Of a stretch of 64,000 nucleotides of DNA, positions 37,601 to 48,472 are shown piece after piece. The notes beneath the pieces were generated by a model. The model was given only the letters and a program-made list of their open reading frames with translations, did no database searches and was not told the DNA's origin. Where the stretch lies: NCBI GenBank assembly GCA_965178125.1, contig OZ237751.1, positions 310,001 to 374,000 of the forward strand. Reading direction: 5' to 3'. Every line of letters begins with the position of its first letter. The stretch's first letter is position 1. The translations under genes and the position numbers were made by a program. The DNA comes from Bilabrum cf. latius. Lineage: Eukaryota; Bigyra: Bicosoecida; Bigyra; Bicosoecida.

Positions 37601-40600
37601 GTCACCAGCAAGCACATTGTCCTCTTCCTGCCGCCCCCTAAGCAGAGTGGAGTACATGCCTCCACCTGCATCTAGCAGCTCCACGGGCAGCCTAGACAGG
37701 CGCCGGCCGCCGATTGATCGCCGGCGGCCTCCCTACTGCCCGGCATGAGGCCGACGCGCATTCGCCGGAGACGTCGGTGCTCCACCCACACCCGCAACTG
37801 CGGCATCGTCGGCGCCCTCGGCACCGTACCTCAGCATCAGGTCGCTGCCTCCCTCGCTGGACTGCACCGCGCTGACGGTCGATGCGTCGCCTCGGGGCAC
37901 GGCCCTGCCTCCCTGCCTATCGTCGTGGCTGCCGCCCTCCTACCCCCCTTCGATCCCGATGGCAGACAAGATCTCATCGCGGAGCGCGCCCACTGCATCC
38001 TCGCCCCCCGGCGAATGCAGGCCAAGGCCAGCCAAGGTGCCCAGCAGGTCGCCTTCGTCATCCTCTGCGGCCTGCAGATTAGCCACTTCGAGCATGAGCG
38101 CGTTTGCCTCCTGCTCAGCAGCGTCCTCGTCGGCAGTGTCCTCGAGACCCTCCGTGTCATTCATGCCTACGCTGTCGTTGATTCCAGAGGCCCCCTGCAC
38201 GACGGCCATGCTGCCCCTGCGGTCGCCCCCCGACACCTTGCGCCTCGGTTTGCCCGCCCCGAGGGTCTTGGAGGCGACCGCGTCGGATGCCGTACGCTCC
38301 CCCTTTGCCGCTACCTTGGCCTTTTCGTGCGCCCTGATGACCCGCAAAGCCTGGAACTGGGCCTCGTTCAGCACGCCCCTCGGCATGATCATGTCGGCGT
38401 TCTGCGCAAAGAACTCGCGCTTCCTCTTCTGCAGAGCCTCCCTGGCCTTGTCTTTCTCCGCCGTCTTGCGGGCCTCGGCAAGGCGCTTCACCTCCGCCTC
38501 GTACTCTGCCTTTCGCTCCCGAAGTGCCCTCCTGCGGGCCCGCTGCCTGGCCTCGGCCACCAGGAACCGAAGGACCAGGCGCTACCTCCTTGGTGCAAAA
38601 CGCAGGAAAAAGGCGACAATTGCCTGCAGGGAGCTGGATCCAACGTCGATCAGCTGCAGGCTGAGCTGCGTTGTGCAGGCCGCATTGAACTTGGGCATGT
38701 CAAATTCGTCGGGATGGATGAAGCCGCTGACGCCGTGCTTGAATCCGGGCACCATGTGCGCATCGTAGCTCGAGGCATGGCCCCGGCGATGCATGGTAGC
38801 GAGAAACTGCGCGGAGTGATCCATGGCCTGGGTGTGCCACAGGTCTAGCAGGCTCTGTCGCACGGCGGCTGCGTGCTTTGTCTGCTCGTTGACCCACTCT
38901 TCGGGAGACACGGGTCGCGCCCCGGTGGCGATAGCCTCGGCATCCGACCTGGGCACGTCCACCAGCAGAGCCACGCCGCCCTCGGACCGGTAGCCCCTCC
39001 ACGAGTCAAGCAGCTGTCGAGGTCCCGCGCAGAGAGAGTACAGCTTCTTCTTCAGCGCGTGTTTTGCCGCTCGCACGCTTGAGTGCCACACAACGGGTGC
39101 ATCGCACTCTGGTGGAGCACCCTACGCTCGGGGCGCGCGCTGCGACACCGTGCCCACACCGTACCCAACGGCCCCGCCGGTACCCAGCAGCCTAGACTCC
39201 CGGGGGAGCAGCCCGCTAGGCAGGTAGAACCGCTCGCCCCACTCCCTGACCCGCGAGTCTGCAGGGACCGCAGCGATCCGGAGGCGCTTCCGCTCGGCGG
39301 GCGACCGCAGCAGGTAGCTGAGCAGAGCCTGCCTCCCCGATTTCTCGTACTCTTCCCTGACCTCGTGCACCTCCTCCGCGATGATCTGCTCGTACGTGCC
39401 CTGCGACATGGTGGGCCTTCTGTCTGGTGGCATCTCCTGAGGGGAAGGCTGCAGCATCCGCGAGACGTTGTCGAGCCAGGAAGGCTGCACAGGTGCGAGC
39501 GCGCCCGTCCTCACGCTGATCGCCTCTGCCCCACCCGGACCAAGCCCTGAAACGTACCGGTGGAATCGAATCGAAGACACGACCAGGGGGTGGTCTTCCG
39601 GCAGGCTCAACGCATGCACGCTCCTGTTAGCATCGCGCAGCACACCAGCAGAAGCTGCAGACCACACCGGCAGAACGGCCGTGCCACAGACCACGGCCAC
39701 CGGTCGCACCACGCCTTCACCGGCGGTACCGTGATGGGAGCGCTCACCGCGCAGCCTGAGCGGACTTACACCTTGCCCCGGGTGCGGAGCCCCGGTGCCG
39801 GCTGAGGCAGCCCCTCCCGTGGCCTAGGCGCAGATCACAAAGGCTGGAGGAGAGTCACCAGCACCCATCCCATCGACCACAGCCCCCTGAGCGCGCAAGA
39901 AGGTCTCAAGGGGATCCATGGGAGCTAGAATCGACGATTCACGGCGCAGCTCCCTTATACGCCTCGGGGATGCGATGCCAGGCCTGGGCATGTTCGGTGC
40001 CTGCGGGCTGCCAATGCCGACGCTCCTGGTGGCCAGCGCACTCGTTCCACCCAAACCACCGGTCATAGACAGTGGGGCGCGGGTAGCTCTACCGTGCTTA
40101 CGAGCCGAGCCCAGCGACACCTCGATCCCCCCCGCGCCCCCGCGAGCGGTTCGATTCACGCTGCTCCATCGCTCCGCACCGGACGTGTCCCCGGATCCGT
40201 CCGTCACGCCGGTGCCCTCGGATGCGGCAACCGCGGCGCGATCCGGGCTGGAGGCTGTCGATGCTCCCTTGGCGCGGTGATGCTGCCTCCCCGCGGCCCT
40301 TGATGCAGCACCCCTCCCAGTCACAGCTCGCGCTCGCCCACGTGGTGACGCGGTGGTTGGCACCGTCGACGAGAGGTCGATCGTTTCCCCGTGCACGTCC
40401 CCCGCCACGGTGTACTTCTGGTCGAACGCACCTGGCAAAATGGCATTTGGGTACTCGTCCTCGCCCTGACCGTCTCTAGCAGCATCCAAGGCGCCGCTCG
40501 CCTTTGATTCCCCCGCTCCCGCTCCTCCACCCAGCGACCATTTCTTCTGCCTGACCTGCGAGCCGATCCCTAGGTACACCACACCACCTATGGATCGTTT

Positions 40601-42696
40601 TTGCAGCCCGCCATCCGCTGGCCGGGACCTGCTCGCGGCTTTTTCAGCGTGTGTTGCGCCTGTGCCGTTCCTAGACAAAGCCAGCAGCACGGCCGAAGGC
40701 GTGAACCGAGAGCCAACAGCGTCTACAAGAGTGCGGAGTGAGCTCGCCAGCTCCTGCATCTCGGCGTTCGCACTGGAGGCCTGGCCCTTCCTCCCCGACG
40801 CTGCACCAAGCCGAGCCGCCACAGCAGCAGCGGAAGCAGCATTCTCCTCAAAAGTTGGCATTTCCTCCCTGAGAGCCTCACCTTGACTGAGCAGACCGGC
40901 TGACGTGGCAAGAGGCAGCTGAGCGGCCTTGGCTAGGGCAGTGGCAGCCTTATCTGTGCCCGCGGCCTGGGTCGTGACGTCCGCATCGAAATCTACGGAG
41001 CGGACCGGTGCCGCTCTCGTGAGCGCGTACACGTCGGTGAGTGCGGGGTATGCCCTGGCTGTCCTCAGCTGCAATCGAGGCGAGGTTTCTTGTGTTGGGG
41101 CAGCGGCACGAGCCGAAAATGAGCCCGCCATGGAGTCGTCCGGGGCGGCATGGTCGTCTCGTAGCAAACCACCGAACCCACCTTTGTCCCGTCCCTGCGG
41201 CAGCCTCTCTGTCAGTGGTGTGTGGGTGGCGCTCAGGGATTCCCGTGCACCATCCCCCCCCGCAGGATCGCCGCGGATGGAGGACATCTGCAGCTCGGGG
41301 ACTGGGCTCGTGTGAGAGGAGGCCACCACGGCAATCGAGTGCTGGTGGGGTGGCTGCGATGCCCCCGCAACAACGCCGTGCTCCTGCTTGCCCTCACCTT
41401 CGCCGTCCTTGCCGTCAGCAGTCCAGGCCACCGACACGCCCCCCCTCATTGCACCTGAGCCGGCGGTGCTCTGCCTGGGCAGAGCACCGCCACCGGCCCC
41501 GTCTCCAGCCTGTTGTGACAGCAGGCTATCGGCCAGCAAAGACCCGGAGCCTTGCGGAACCGACTTGGCGCCGCGCAACCTCCGCTGCATCAGCGGTGAT
41601 GCGGTGGCAGCACCCGGTCGCCGGAGCGGAGAGGCAGGGCCCAGGCCGCCCTCTCTCCTCGAGGCACTCAGGAGACTCTAGGCTGCAGAGCGAGGGGATC
41701 CACCGAGCTAGGACCCGTTGCTCGTCGGGCCTTGCTTCCGTCCACTGACAGAACGAGCAGCTGCACCGACTGGAGTGGTGAGAGCCGCATGCCTGCTGCT
41801 TGCAGCTTTTGCCCGGTCGACCTCCTCCCAGTCTGCGCCCAAGGCTTCCACCGCGGCTTGCACCGCCATAATTTCGGCCTCTCTGCTGCTGCCCGCCGCT
41901 CGAGCACTTGCTCCGCGCTTCGTGCTCGGTCCGACCCCGCCGGCTCCGGGATCCACCTCGCTGGCGATCCGCGTCCCAAAGACGAATTCTACTCTGGCAC
42001 CCCTGCTCTGCAGCGTTCCTACGTGAGGAAAACGGAGGTTGGCTCGCCTGCCCCGCTGGATGGCTTCGCCCAGCCGGTCAACAAGCGTGGCGATGGCCGT
42101 GGCTGCGATTTCGGGAGCCAGACCGGCTGCCCTGCCCACATCGGCGGAGGCTACGCGATACGGAGATGATTCGGGAACTCTTCCTACAGATTGAGGACAC
42201 CTCAGTCCGTAGTTTGCTTCGAACCCCTCATCGAGCTGGAACTGCGGCAGCCTGACGCCGTGGCCGAACCTTCGAGTAAAAGCTTGGCAGAATCCACGGA
42301 CTCTTACGGCCCCTCCAGTTGCTAGCTGCGTTATAGTAGTGTAAATTGGGGATAGATACTTGATTGGGTCGATATTGTGGCGCTTTACGGGCGCTCAGGG
42401 GTGAGCGATACTGAATGACCGCTTACTTTGTCTGCGACCACGCGGCCGAGCGCCTCCCAAGCTCTGCCAAGCGTGGATACTTTCAAAAGAACGTTTGGAA
42501 TCGGGGCTGCGTTCAGCACCGCTGCATGGGAGCGAGTTGATCGCGGTGATGTCCTGGCAGTGCCGGTGGGCCCCTTGCGCAGCAAGGATCTGGCTCGCTC
42601 GATTGAGTCTCCGGAATCTGGTCCCGGCGGCAAAGCGTGCTAGCGAGCATCATTGAATAAATCTTCAAGCCCGAACGTATCTTCTATCTCCTCCAT
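19646..42696 (-). CDS. Giant dynein heavy chain with N-terminal CCDC81-like HU domains (about 7,650 residues)
   Basis: Minus-strand motor gene: exon 1 42696-42427, a 101-base phase-0 GT-AG intron (42426-42326), then one exon to TGA 19648-19646. That exon is a single frame with at least 40 TAG (Gln) codons and no TAA/TGA in the gaps I checked. Order: HU-like domain split by the intron (AWEALGRVVADK-LATGGAVRVRGF); second HU-like domain (NLRFPHVGTLQSRG); about 800 low-complexity residues; dynein tail from about 39,450 (YEKSGRQALLSYLLR); linker; AAA1 (GPAGTGKTES, CFDEFNRIG, residue about 3,228); AAA2 (GAASSGKTT, VLDGTVDSAWMENLNSVLDD); AAA3 (GPTGTGKT, VFVDDMNLP); AAA4 (GLPGSGRASL, with the Arg usual for this site); stalk about 26,730-25,300; AAA5; AAA6; C-terminal domain (GTYLCPVYVTSARRG). 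The domains diagnose a heavy chain of the ciliary type. It is far longer than the usual 4,000-4,700 residues because of low-complexity insertions between modules. Confidence 0.88.
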
Positions 42697-42867
42697 GTCT
42701 AGGCCTGAGGCCCGATCGAAGAGAAATGGCCGTTGCTTGCGATCCGGCAGGCGGTTGCAACCAATTTTACAGTGGTCGCAACTTGAATGATGAAGACAAA
42801 ATGTAGTTGCCGTTTTGCACGCTTTCGAATCATGGCACTTGTAGAGAGGCTCTAGCACTAGATTAAC
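42697..42867. promoter_or_regulatory. Short divergent intergenic region
   Basis: Only 171 bases separate the dynein ATG on the minus strand from the solute-binding-protein ATG on the plus strand, so the two genes probably share a bidirectional promoter region. No specific motif is identified. Confidence 0.4.
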
Positions 42868-43875
42868 ATGATCTCATTGGTTTTGGGAGTATTTGCAATA
42901 TGTCCCAGTGTGTATGCAGCGAAGTCCTCAAAATCTCTCAAATTGGCGCTGGATGCTGCGATTGTACGGGTGATTGAATCTGGTTCGTACTTGGCTTTGG
43001 AGTCACAGTGGGGTATCGACACCGTGGCCTCTTTTTCCTGTACGCCTGAACCGGATTGGTACACGTTTCCAAGTGCCGGTGAAGCCGATGGGGTCCTGAA
43101 GGACGTGCTGGCTAGCCGCACCTTAAAGCTTGCCACTCTGGGACCGTACGACTGGGGGCCGGATGGAGACTACACGCAGTCACCACCCGTTGGGTTCTGG
43201 CCTGGATATGAGCTCGCAATCCTAGAGCAGCTGAAGCTGGCATATGGCGACGATTTGTCCCTGGAGCGGGTGTATTTCTCCGACAGCCAGCCTCTTCTGG
43301 ACTCGCTGCAGGCGGGGCACACGCACGCGAGCGGACCCTACTACGTGCTTGGAGGAGCAACCAATTCCACCTACAGGCAAGCCGTACTGCGCACATCCTG
43401 CACCACGCTGGGATACGACAGCACCATGTTCACCCGCAACACGAGCGGGATCGATTCGCTGCAGGCGCTGCAGGCCGCACTGCGGGACACCCCCTTGCGT
43501 CCGCTGGGCGCTCTCAGCGTGGGCGACGCGCACGCCATGCGGCCCGTGCTTCCTTCTGGCACATCGTTTGAAACCTTCCAGGACGAGGATGACTTGGTGG
43601 CGGCTGTGGCTAGCGGGGAAGTTCTCGCCGGTGTGCTCTCTGGGGATCCGTCGTCCCCTGCCGGGCTCTTCACGTTTAGCTCCACCGTGGTGTCTCCGCG
43701 AGTGATGTTTCTAAAGGGGGAAGAGGATGAAGGGGAGCTGCCTGACTGCAAGGGGGGCGCCTCAGCCGCACCTCGGGCTGCGGAACTGCCCCCACGGTTG
43801 CTCGCTGCAGCGGTTGTGCCTTCCGTGGTGCTTGCAGTCGCAGCAGCGACGCGCTCCGTGGCTGGACTGCTGTGA
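42868..43875 (+). CDS. Secreted family-3-type solute-binding-protein-like protein, probable GPI anchor
   Basis: 335 residues, ATG 42868 to TGA, no in-frame TAG. The N-terminus is a clear signal peptide (MISLVLGVFAICPSVYAA). The middle has the periplasmic-binding-protein type II pattern of amino-acid-binding proteins and ionotropic receptors: PPVGFWPGYELAILEQL as the first-lobe helix region, QPLLDSLQAGHTHASG, and a second-lobe segment LGALSVGDAHAMRP followed by DDLVAAVASGEVLAGVLSG. The C-terminus is a small-residue region followed by a hydrophobic tail (LLAAAVVPSVVLAVAAAT), as in GPI-attachment signals or a single membrane anchor. It probably sits at the cell surface and binds a small ligand; the ligand is unknown. 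There is no ion-channel or cyclase domain. Family assignment rests on pattern, not on catalytic residues. Confidence 0.65.
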   Translation: MISLVLGVFAICPSVYAAKSSKSLKLALDAAIVRVIESGSYLALESQWGIDTVASFSCTPEPDWYTFPSAGEADGVLKDVLASRTLKLATLGPYDWGPDGDYTQSPPVGFWPGYELAILEQLKLAYGDDLSLERVYFSDSQPLLDSLQAGHTHASGPYYVLGGATNSTYRQAVLRTSCTTLGYDSTMFTRNTSGIDSLQALQAALRDTPLRPLGALSVGDAHAMRPVLPSGTSFETFQDEDDLVAAVASGEVLAGVLSGDPSSPAGLFTFSSTVVSPRVMFLKGEEDEGELPDCKGGASAAPRAAELPPRLLAAAVVPSVVLAVAAATRSVAGLL

Positions 43876-44044
43876 GAGAACCGGCAGCGCTTACCTTTCT
43901 AAGGGAAAGCACACGCGTGCACAGAGTGCTCTGGGCCAGGCACTGGGACTACAATGGTTATTATTTTGCTCGTTTGCTTAGTTGCTTGCAAGCTGTACAG
44001 CGATTCTTGCGATTCTCGTTCACACAGAGCAGCACCCAGTTTGA

Positions 44045-46600
44045 TCACTGCCGCCCACTACCGCCTTCGCTGAGACCATCTCCACCGCCGGCCGCCTTTA
44101 ACTTTTCTGCCAGCCGTGCCTCCGCCTGCCTCTTGCGACGGGCCAGCTCCAGCGGGCTGGCAAGCCCAGGCACCCTGGGTGCACCAGACTCAGGCTCCGG
44201 CATCGAGCTAGTGGGCGCACGGCTCCCATTGTCAGCATCGAGGCCGGCAGCGGGAGCCTTGCCCGCAGCTTCTTGCGCAGCGCCCTCGCCCTCGTCCTCC
44301 TCCTCGCTGTCACTGACATCAACCTCCGCCACGTGGAACACCTTGCCCACATTGGTGCCGTAGTGCCTATCAGGGTGCACGAAGGGCGAGGTGGCCATGG
44401 ACCGAGCGGCCTGGGACTCGCTGAGCTCTTTGGCCACCTCTCCCGTCTGTCTCGCCGACTCGGACATGGCCTCCATGCCCTGTTCCCTGTCCACGTCCTG
44501 CTTGCTGCGGCGACGTGCCAGCCGCTGCATGAGCTTCTCCTGCTCCTCCGCGTCAGGGAACACCGGCACGCCCTCCTCCCGGGGAGCGGCACTCTGCGCA
44601 TCCCACTCCGCCTCCGTCTCGTCGCCGTCCCCACCGCCCTCTACGAAAATAGGCTTGCCTTCGAGATCGTAGCCGCTGCCGCGACCCGCCTCCATGGCAG
44701 CTGCAGCGGCCTGCTGCCTGTACTGCGCCGCCTCCACGTCGTCCAGATCGCATTTCCGCTCGCACGCGCACTCGAAGTTGAACGAGTCTCGCAGCAGGTT
44801 GTACCTCGCGTCTGCCGGCCTGTTCGCGTCGATGTACGTGATCATGAGCTCGTCTCCCTTCTTCACCGGCCGGCGCGCCACCAGCCGCGTGTAGACCGCG
44901 CTCCGAGTGAACACGTCGAACTCTTCCTCCCACACGCTCTCGCCGGCGCGGACGGGGCGCTAGTCTGGCGAGTTCAGCATCACCGCCCGCTTGGGTGCGG
45001 CGCTGTCTGCGGACTGCGAGGGCACGCGCACGACCGTGCGAAAGTCCACGTTTGGGTGGCAGCTGTGGTTCATCAGCGACACCACTGGGCCGAAGAGGGC
45101 AGAAGCACGGTCCGTTGGGGCTGAGTACTGCAGCCCGCCGTCCTTCAGCTGCTGCGCCTGCGACGACTGTGCCTGTGCGTGCTCCGCCAGCTGCTGCAGG
45201 ATGGACGCTCGTCCATCTCCGTCGTGAGGAGGCCCAGCCGACTGCGGCTGCCCCGCTGCCCGCACGGAGCTGCTACCCGGCCCCTCTGCGGAGTCTGCAG
45301 CCCCCCTGCCGCGGTCCGAACCATCCTTTTCATTCGTCACACCAGAAGCAGGAGCACCGCTCCCCGGAGCCTTGCCTCCCAGGTTCTCCACGACGCCCCC
45401 ATCGATGGTGCCCTCCCCGGCGGGCGAGTCCTGCCCCTGACCCAAGCCCTGTGCTTCTGCCTTTCCCACGTCTGGCGTCAGCAGGGACCCCGCCCATCCT
45501 GCCGGGTCAAGGGCTGGAGTGCTGAGCCCAGAGGGTGTCACGTGCCTGGGAACCCCGTCCGCACCCACTGCCGCGGTTGGCGCCGTTGCCCTGTCCCGTG
45601 GACCGCCGTCACTCGTCACACTTCCGTCCGCGGAGTCCTCCCCATCAACCACCTTCGATTCATCGTCCCCACCTTGTTCCCCGGGCGGCACGGCCAGCCC
45701 CGTGAGGTCCCCTGGCTGCTCGAAGTGCCCCTCCAGCTGCTCTGTGGGGGACCTCGCCTCGCACCACAGGTCCTCAAGAGGAAGCCCGAACCCGTTGACC
45801 CGGATAACACCGCGCACCGTGACGTAGTTCTTGAAGGGAAAGTACGAGCGAAGGATGGTATCAGCAGCGTCTGGGCTCCTGAGCAGGTTCTTCATCACGT
45901 TTCGAAGCGTCTCGTAGTCCCCCCTGAACATGCCCTCCCCGGCCTCCCCCCACGCCTCGTGCGCCACTGACGTCAGGAGCCCGAAACCCTCCATGGACTT
46001 CTTGAAGAAGTCATTGTTCAGGTTCAGACGAGCGGCGATCACCTCGTCCTCCTCGTCCTCGTCGATCAGGTCCGGCCGCACGACGGGTGGTTTGGTCCAC
46101 CGCACCTGGGGGTGGCCCAGGAACCCGAGCGACCGGAGGAAGAGAATCGCGGCCACGACCGGCTGGCGGGAGCCAGTGCCGCCGCACCCCATGAAATCAA
46201 GGAATGGCTCAAATGAGAGAGCGAATGCCTTCCTGACCTTGGCTGGGTCGAGGTGCCTGGTGATGGGACCGGGCGTCAAAGGGTCCACGTAGGCCTCGTA
46301 GCCGTCCCCACCCTCGCCAGGCAAGTGAAGCTTGACGCGCGCGCACCAAGAGTCCTCCCTCGCCTGTGCTAGTGGCGGAACAAATCCCCAGACTGGCGCG
46401 GTCGCAATCACTTCTCCCACATCGTAGTCTTTCTCAGCCATGAGGCACTTGCCTTTCAGGTCGTGCGTCGACGAACCGAGTCCCTCAGGCAGTTCGCGAG
46501 GCCCAGCCACGCGAAGGGGCTAGTTTCCCATCGTCTTGAACTTTTGCATGCGCTGCTTGCGCTTGCGCTCTTCTGTTCTCCGGCGAGACCGCGTGCTCAT
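44045..46600 (-). CDS. SET-domain protein (SMYD-like architecture), about 851 residues
   Basis: Minus-strand gene from ATG 46600-46598 to TGA 44047-44045, with TAG as glutamine at 46520-46522 and 44960-44962. The SET core is recognisable: early strand GKCLMAEKDYDVGEVI, the hallmark SLMNHSCHPNVDF (NHSCxPN), KKGDELMITYID, and a post-SET-like RYNLLRDSFNFECACERKC. Without reading the TAG at 44960 as sense, the NHSC motif would be cut from the catalytic C-terminal part. Long acidic and Ser/Gly-rich insertions separate the motifs, and an acidic, Arg/Lys-rich tail follows. Likely a protein lysine methyltransferase; the substrate cannot be told. I see no clear MYND zinc finger. Internal ATGs at 46549 and 46531 are alternative starts. 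Confidence 0.82.
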
Positions 46601-46894
46601 GTACCTCAGACAAGCTCCAGTTGCCTCGAAGCGGTCCCCACGCCACGCAGCTAGCGAGCTCTAAAAAGCAGCAAGGAGACCGTTGAATTTATGCCTTCGA
46701 GCAGTCCTTACCATCAAAGACATCCTCCGCGGGCGTATCAATGGCATAATCGCGCCCAGTTGCAATCCCATTTGTACCGTGCATTTTGTCACAAAAAAAA
46801 TCTTGGTTGACGGCCCCGCCTGAGAAGCAGTGGTCTAGCAGATAATTTCTGGAGAAACGGCGCACGCTTCCGTTCGAATTGTATACTTCTCGAT

Positions 46895-47452
46895 ATGAGC
46901 GCTGCGGCGTTGCCTTCCAGAGGAGTAAAACGCCCGCGAACAGATCAGAAAGGGGACGAAGACGCAGATCTTGCAGTTGCATCCGTGAGAGGCGACAATG
47001 GCCAGGTCTGGCAGCGACAGACGCATAGGATCGTTGATTATTGCTTGAATTCGTAGCGTTGGTCTGCAAACGCCTCGATTTGTTCGCCCGCGGCGAATTC
47101 ACCGTACTACTTCCAGCATGACGTTCTTGCGCAGCTCTCGGACGAGCAGAGATCCGCTGTGGCAGTGGTCCTGGTGCGAGCACTGGGGGACAAAGCTTTC
47201 GAGGGCGCCGATGCACTTCGAGATGAGCTCCTTGTTCATATATGCCGAGCCCATCCTAAGGCGTGGGCAGCAATGCAGTCCGACATGTTCGAGGAGAGCG
47301 CGAGTGATGCCGATAGCGAGCCGGGTGACTCATCCGACAAGGAGGCGGGTGAGGAGGCTGAACGGGGCGATAGCGGCGGTGGCGCGGTAGGTGTGGATGA
47401 CGAGGGCGACGATGAGGACGAGGAGGAAGACGACGACGACGACGGTTTATAA
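46895..47452 (+). CDS. Hypothetical protein with acidic C-terminal tail (185 residues)
   Basis: Open from ATG 46895 to TAA 47450-47452, with one in-frame TAG at 47054. The N-terminus is basic (SRGVKRPRTDQK), possibly a nuclear localisation signal. The centre is a predicted helical segment (QLSDEQRSAVAVVLVRALGD, then ADALRDELLVHICRAHP), and the last about 60 residues are almost all Asp/Glu/Gly/Ser, ending in an Asp run. Basic start and acidic tail recall chaperone-like or chromatin-associated proteins, but I do not recognise a family. It starts 294 bases from the divergent SET gene. An intron around the TAG cannot be excluded. Confidence 0.55.
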
Positions 47453-47745
47453 CATGCCGTGCCAGCGGAGGGACCCGTGGCGATTCGCTTGCCGCATAAT
47501 GGGTCTGCCATAAACCAGAACTGAGACACGTTCTGGCGGCCGTGTGGGTGATCTGATATAAATATTTTTGTAAGGTTATGATGACCATCTGATTTTTGCA
47601 AGCGCGGCCTTGTTCGGTGTAATGGACCGCGAAATCTGTTCATGACATGGCCATCTACGATATGTAAGCTTTCTTGCTTGAAGGCCGAGCCAGCTCCGCC
47701 GCAATCGGGCTGGGCCATGTGCACACTAGGCTTGACCGCTACTGA

Positions 47746-48327
47746 TCACCACAGGCCGAAGGAGCTTCTCGAAGAGCCGGCATCTCCAGACTTTGCCGCT
47801 GCCCAGCCTGTTCCAGTCATAGGAGAACCAAGGCCCCCACCGGCCCCAGTGATGTCGGCTGACGGCCAGCCAGAGAAAGGTGCGAGAGCTTCCTCGCACG
47901 TCGACACCAGCCTGGCCCGCTCGGAAGACACATCAGTTCTGGACAACACATCCTGCATGCCATTCCTCATGCACATGAGTAACTTAGACTGATCGTCCTG
48001 TGTGGGCTGCGACCCTGGGGCTATGGATTGCTACAGATCCCTGACGCATCTCTGCTGCACCTACTGCACCTCGACCTGGAGCCCCCCAGAGCTCGAAGAT
48101 TTCCCAACCGCCTCCACCACCGCTACCATGGGTTCCGCTGCCTTCTTTTGACAGGATTCAAGCTGCTGCATGTCGTCGGCATGCTTTGCGATGCAGTCTG
48201 CTTGGTAGAGCATCGACGAGCGCTGCAAAGGCATGATGATAGCCCGCTGGAGCGGCTTGGCAATATCCTCAGTCATCTTCTGAAACTTCTGGCTAAGCTC
48301 TTGGATCTGTCTCTGCGCGTCCTCCAT
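47746..48327 (-). CDS. FAM136A/DUF842-like small helical protein (193 residues)
   Basis: ATG 48327-48325 to TGA 47748-47746; TAG codons at 48061 and 48031 read as glutamine. It begins MEDAQRQIQELSQKFQKM and is helical throughout the first 140 residues. Four single cysteines (YQADCIAK, LESCQKKA, QRCVRDLQ, LMCMRNGM) fall at spacings like the first cysteines of the CX3C-type motifs in FAM136A, a conserved mitochondrial intermembrane-space protein; the partner cysteines are missing here. The C-terminus is Gly/Pro/Ser-rich. I base the family link on spacing and helical pattern only, so it is tentative. It lies 145 bases downstream of the calpain gene on the same strand, and its end faces the acidic hypothetical gene. 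Confidence 0.5.
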
Positions 48328-48472
48328 CTTGACGATTTTGCTGGTGAATCGATGACTGTTCGCCGTGGCTCGCGCTCTGGATACCCGGAACAACTCCAAA
48401 AACAACACGCAAAACCATCGCGCGGCCCGGCTCGGGGGGGTCCAACTCCAAAAATAAAGCACGAGATTGAAT

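Noticed and set aside
19646-42696. A string of broken dynein pseudogene fragments, as the standard code would suggest
   Set aside because: Every checked interruption is TAG in one constant frame, conserved motifs continue across the interruptions, and no TAA or TGA occurs. Decay would produce all three stops and frameshifts.
47642-47992. Plus-strand frame of 116 codons
   Set aside because: It is antisense to the FAM136A-like gene, which has a longer helical product, an ATG and a TGA. The plus product is Pro-rich with no recognisable features.
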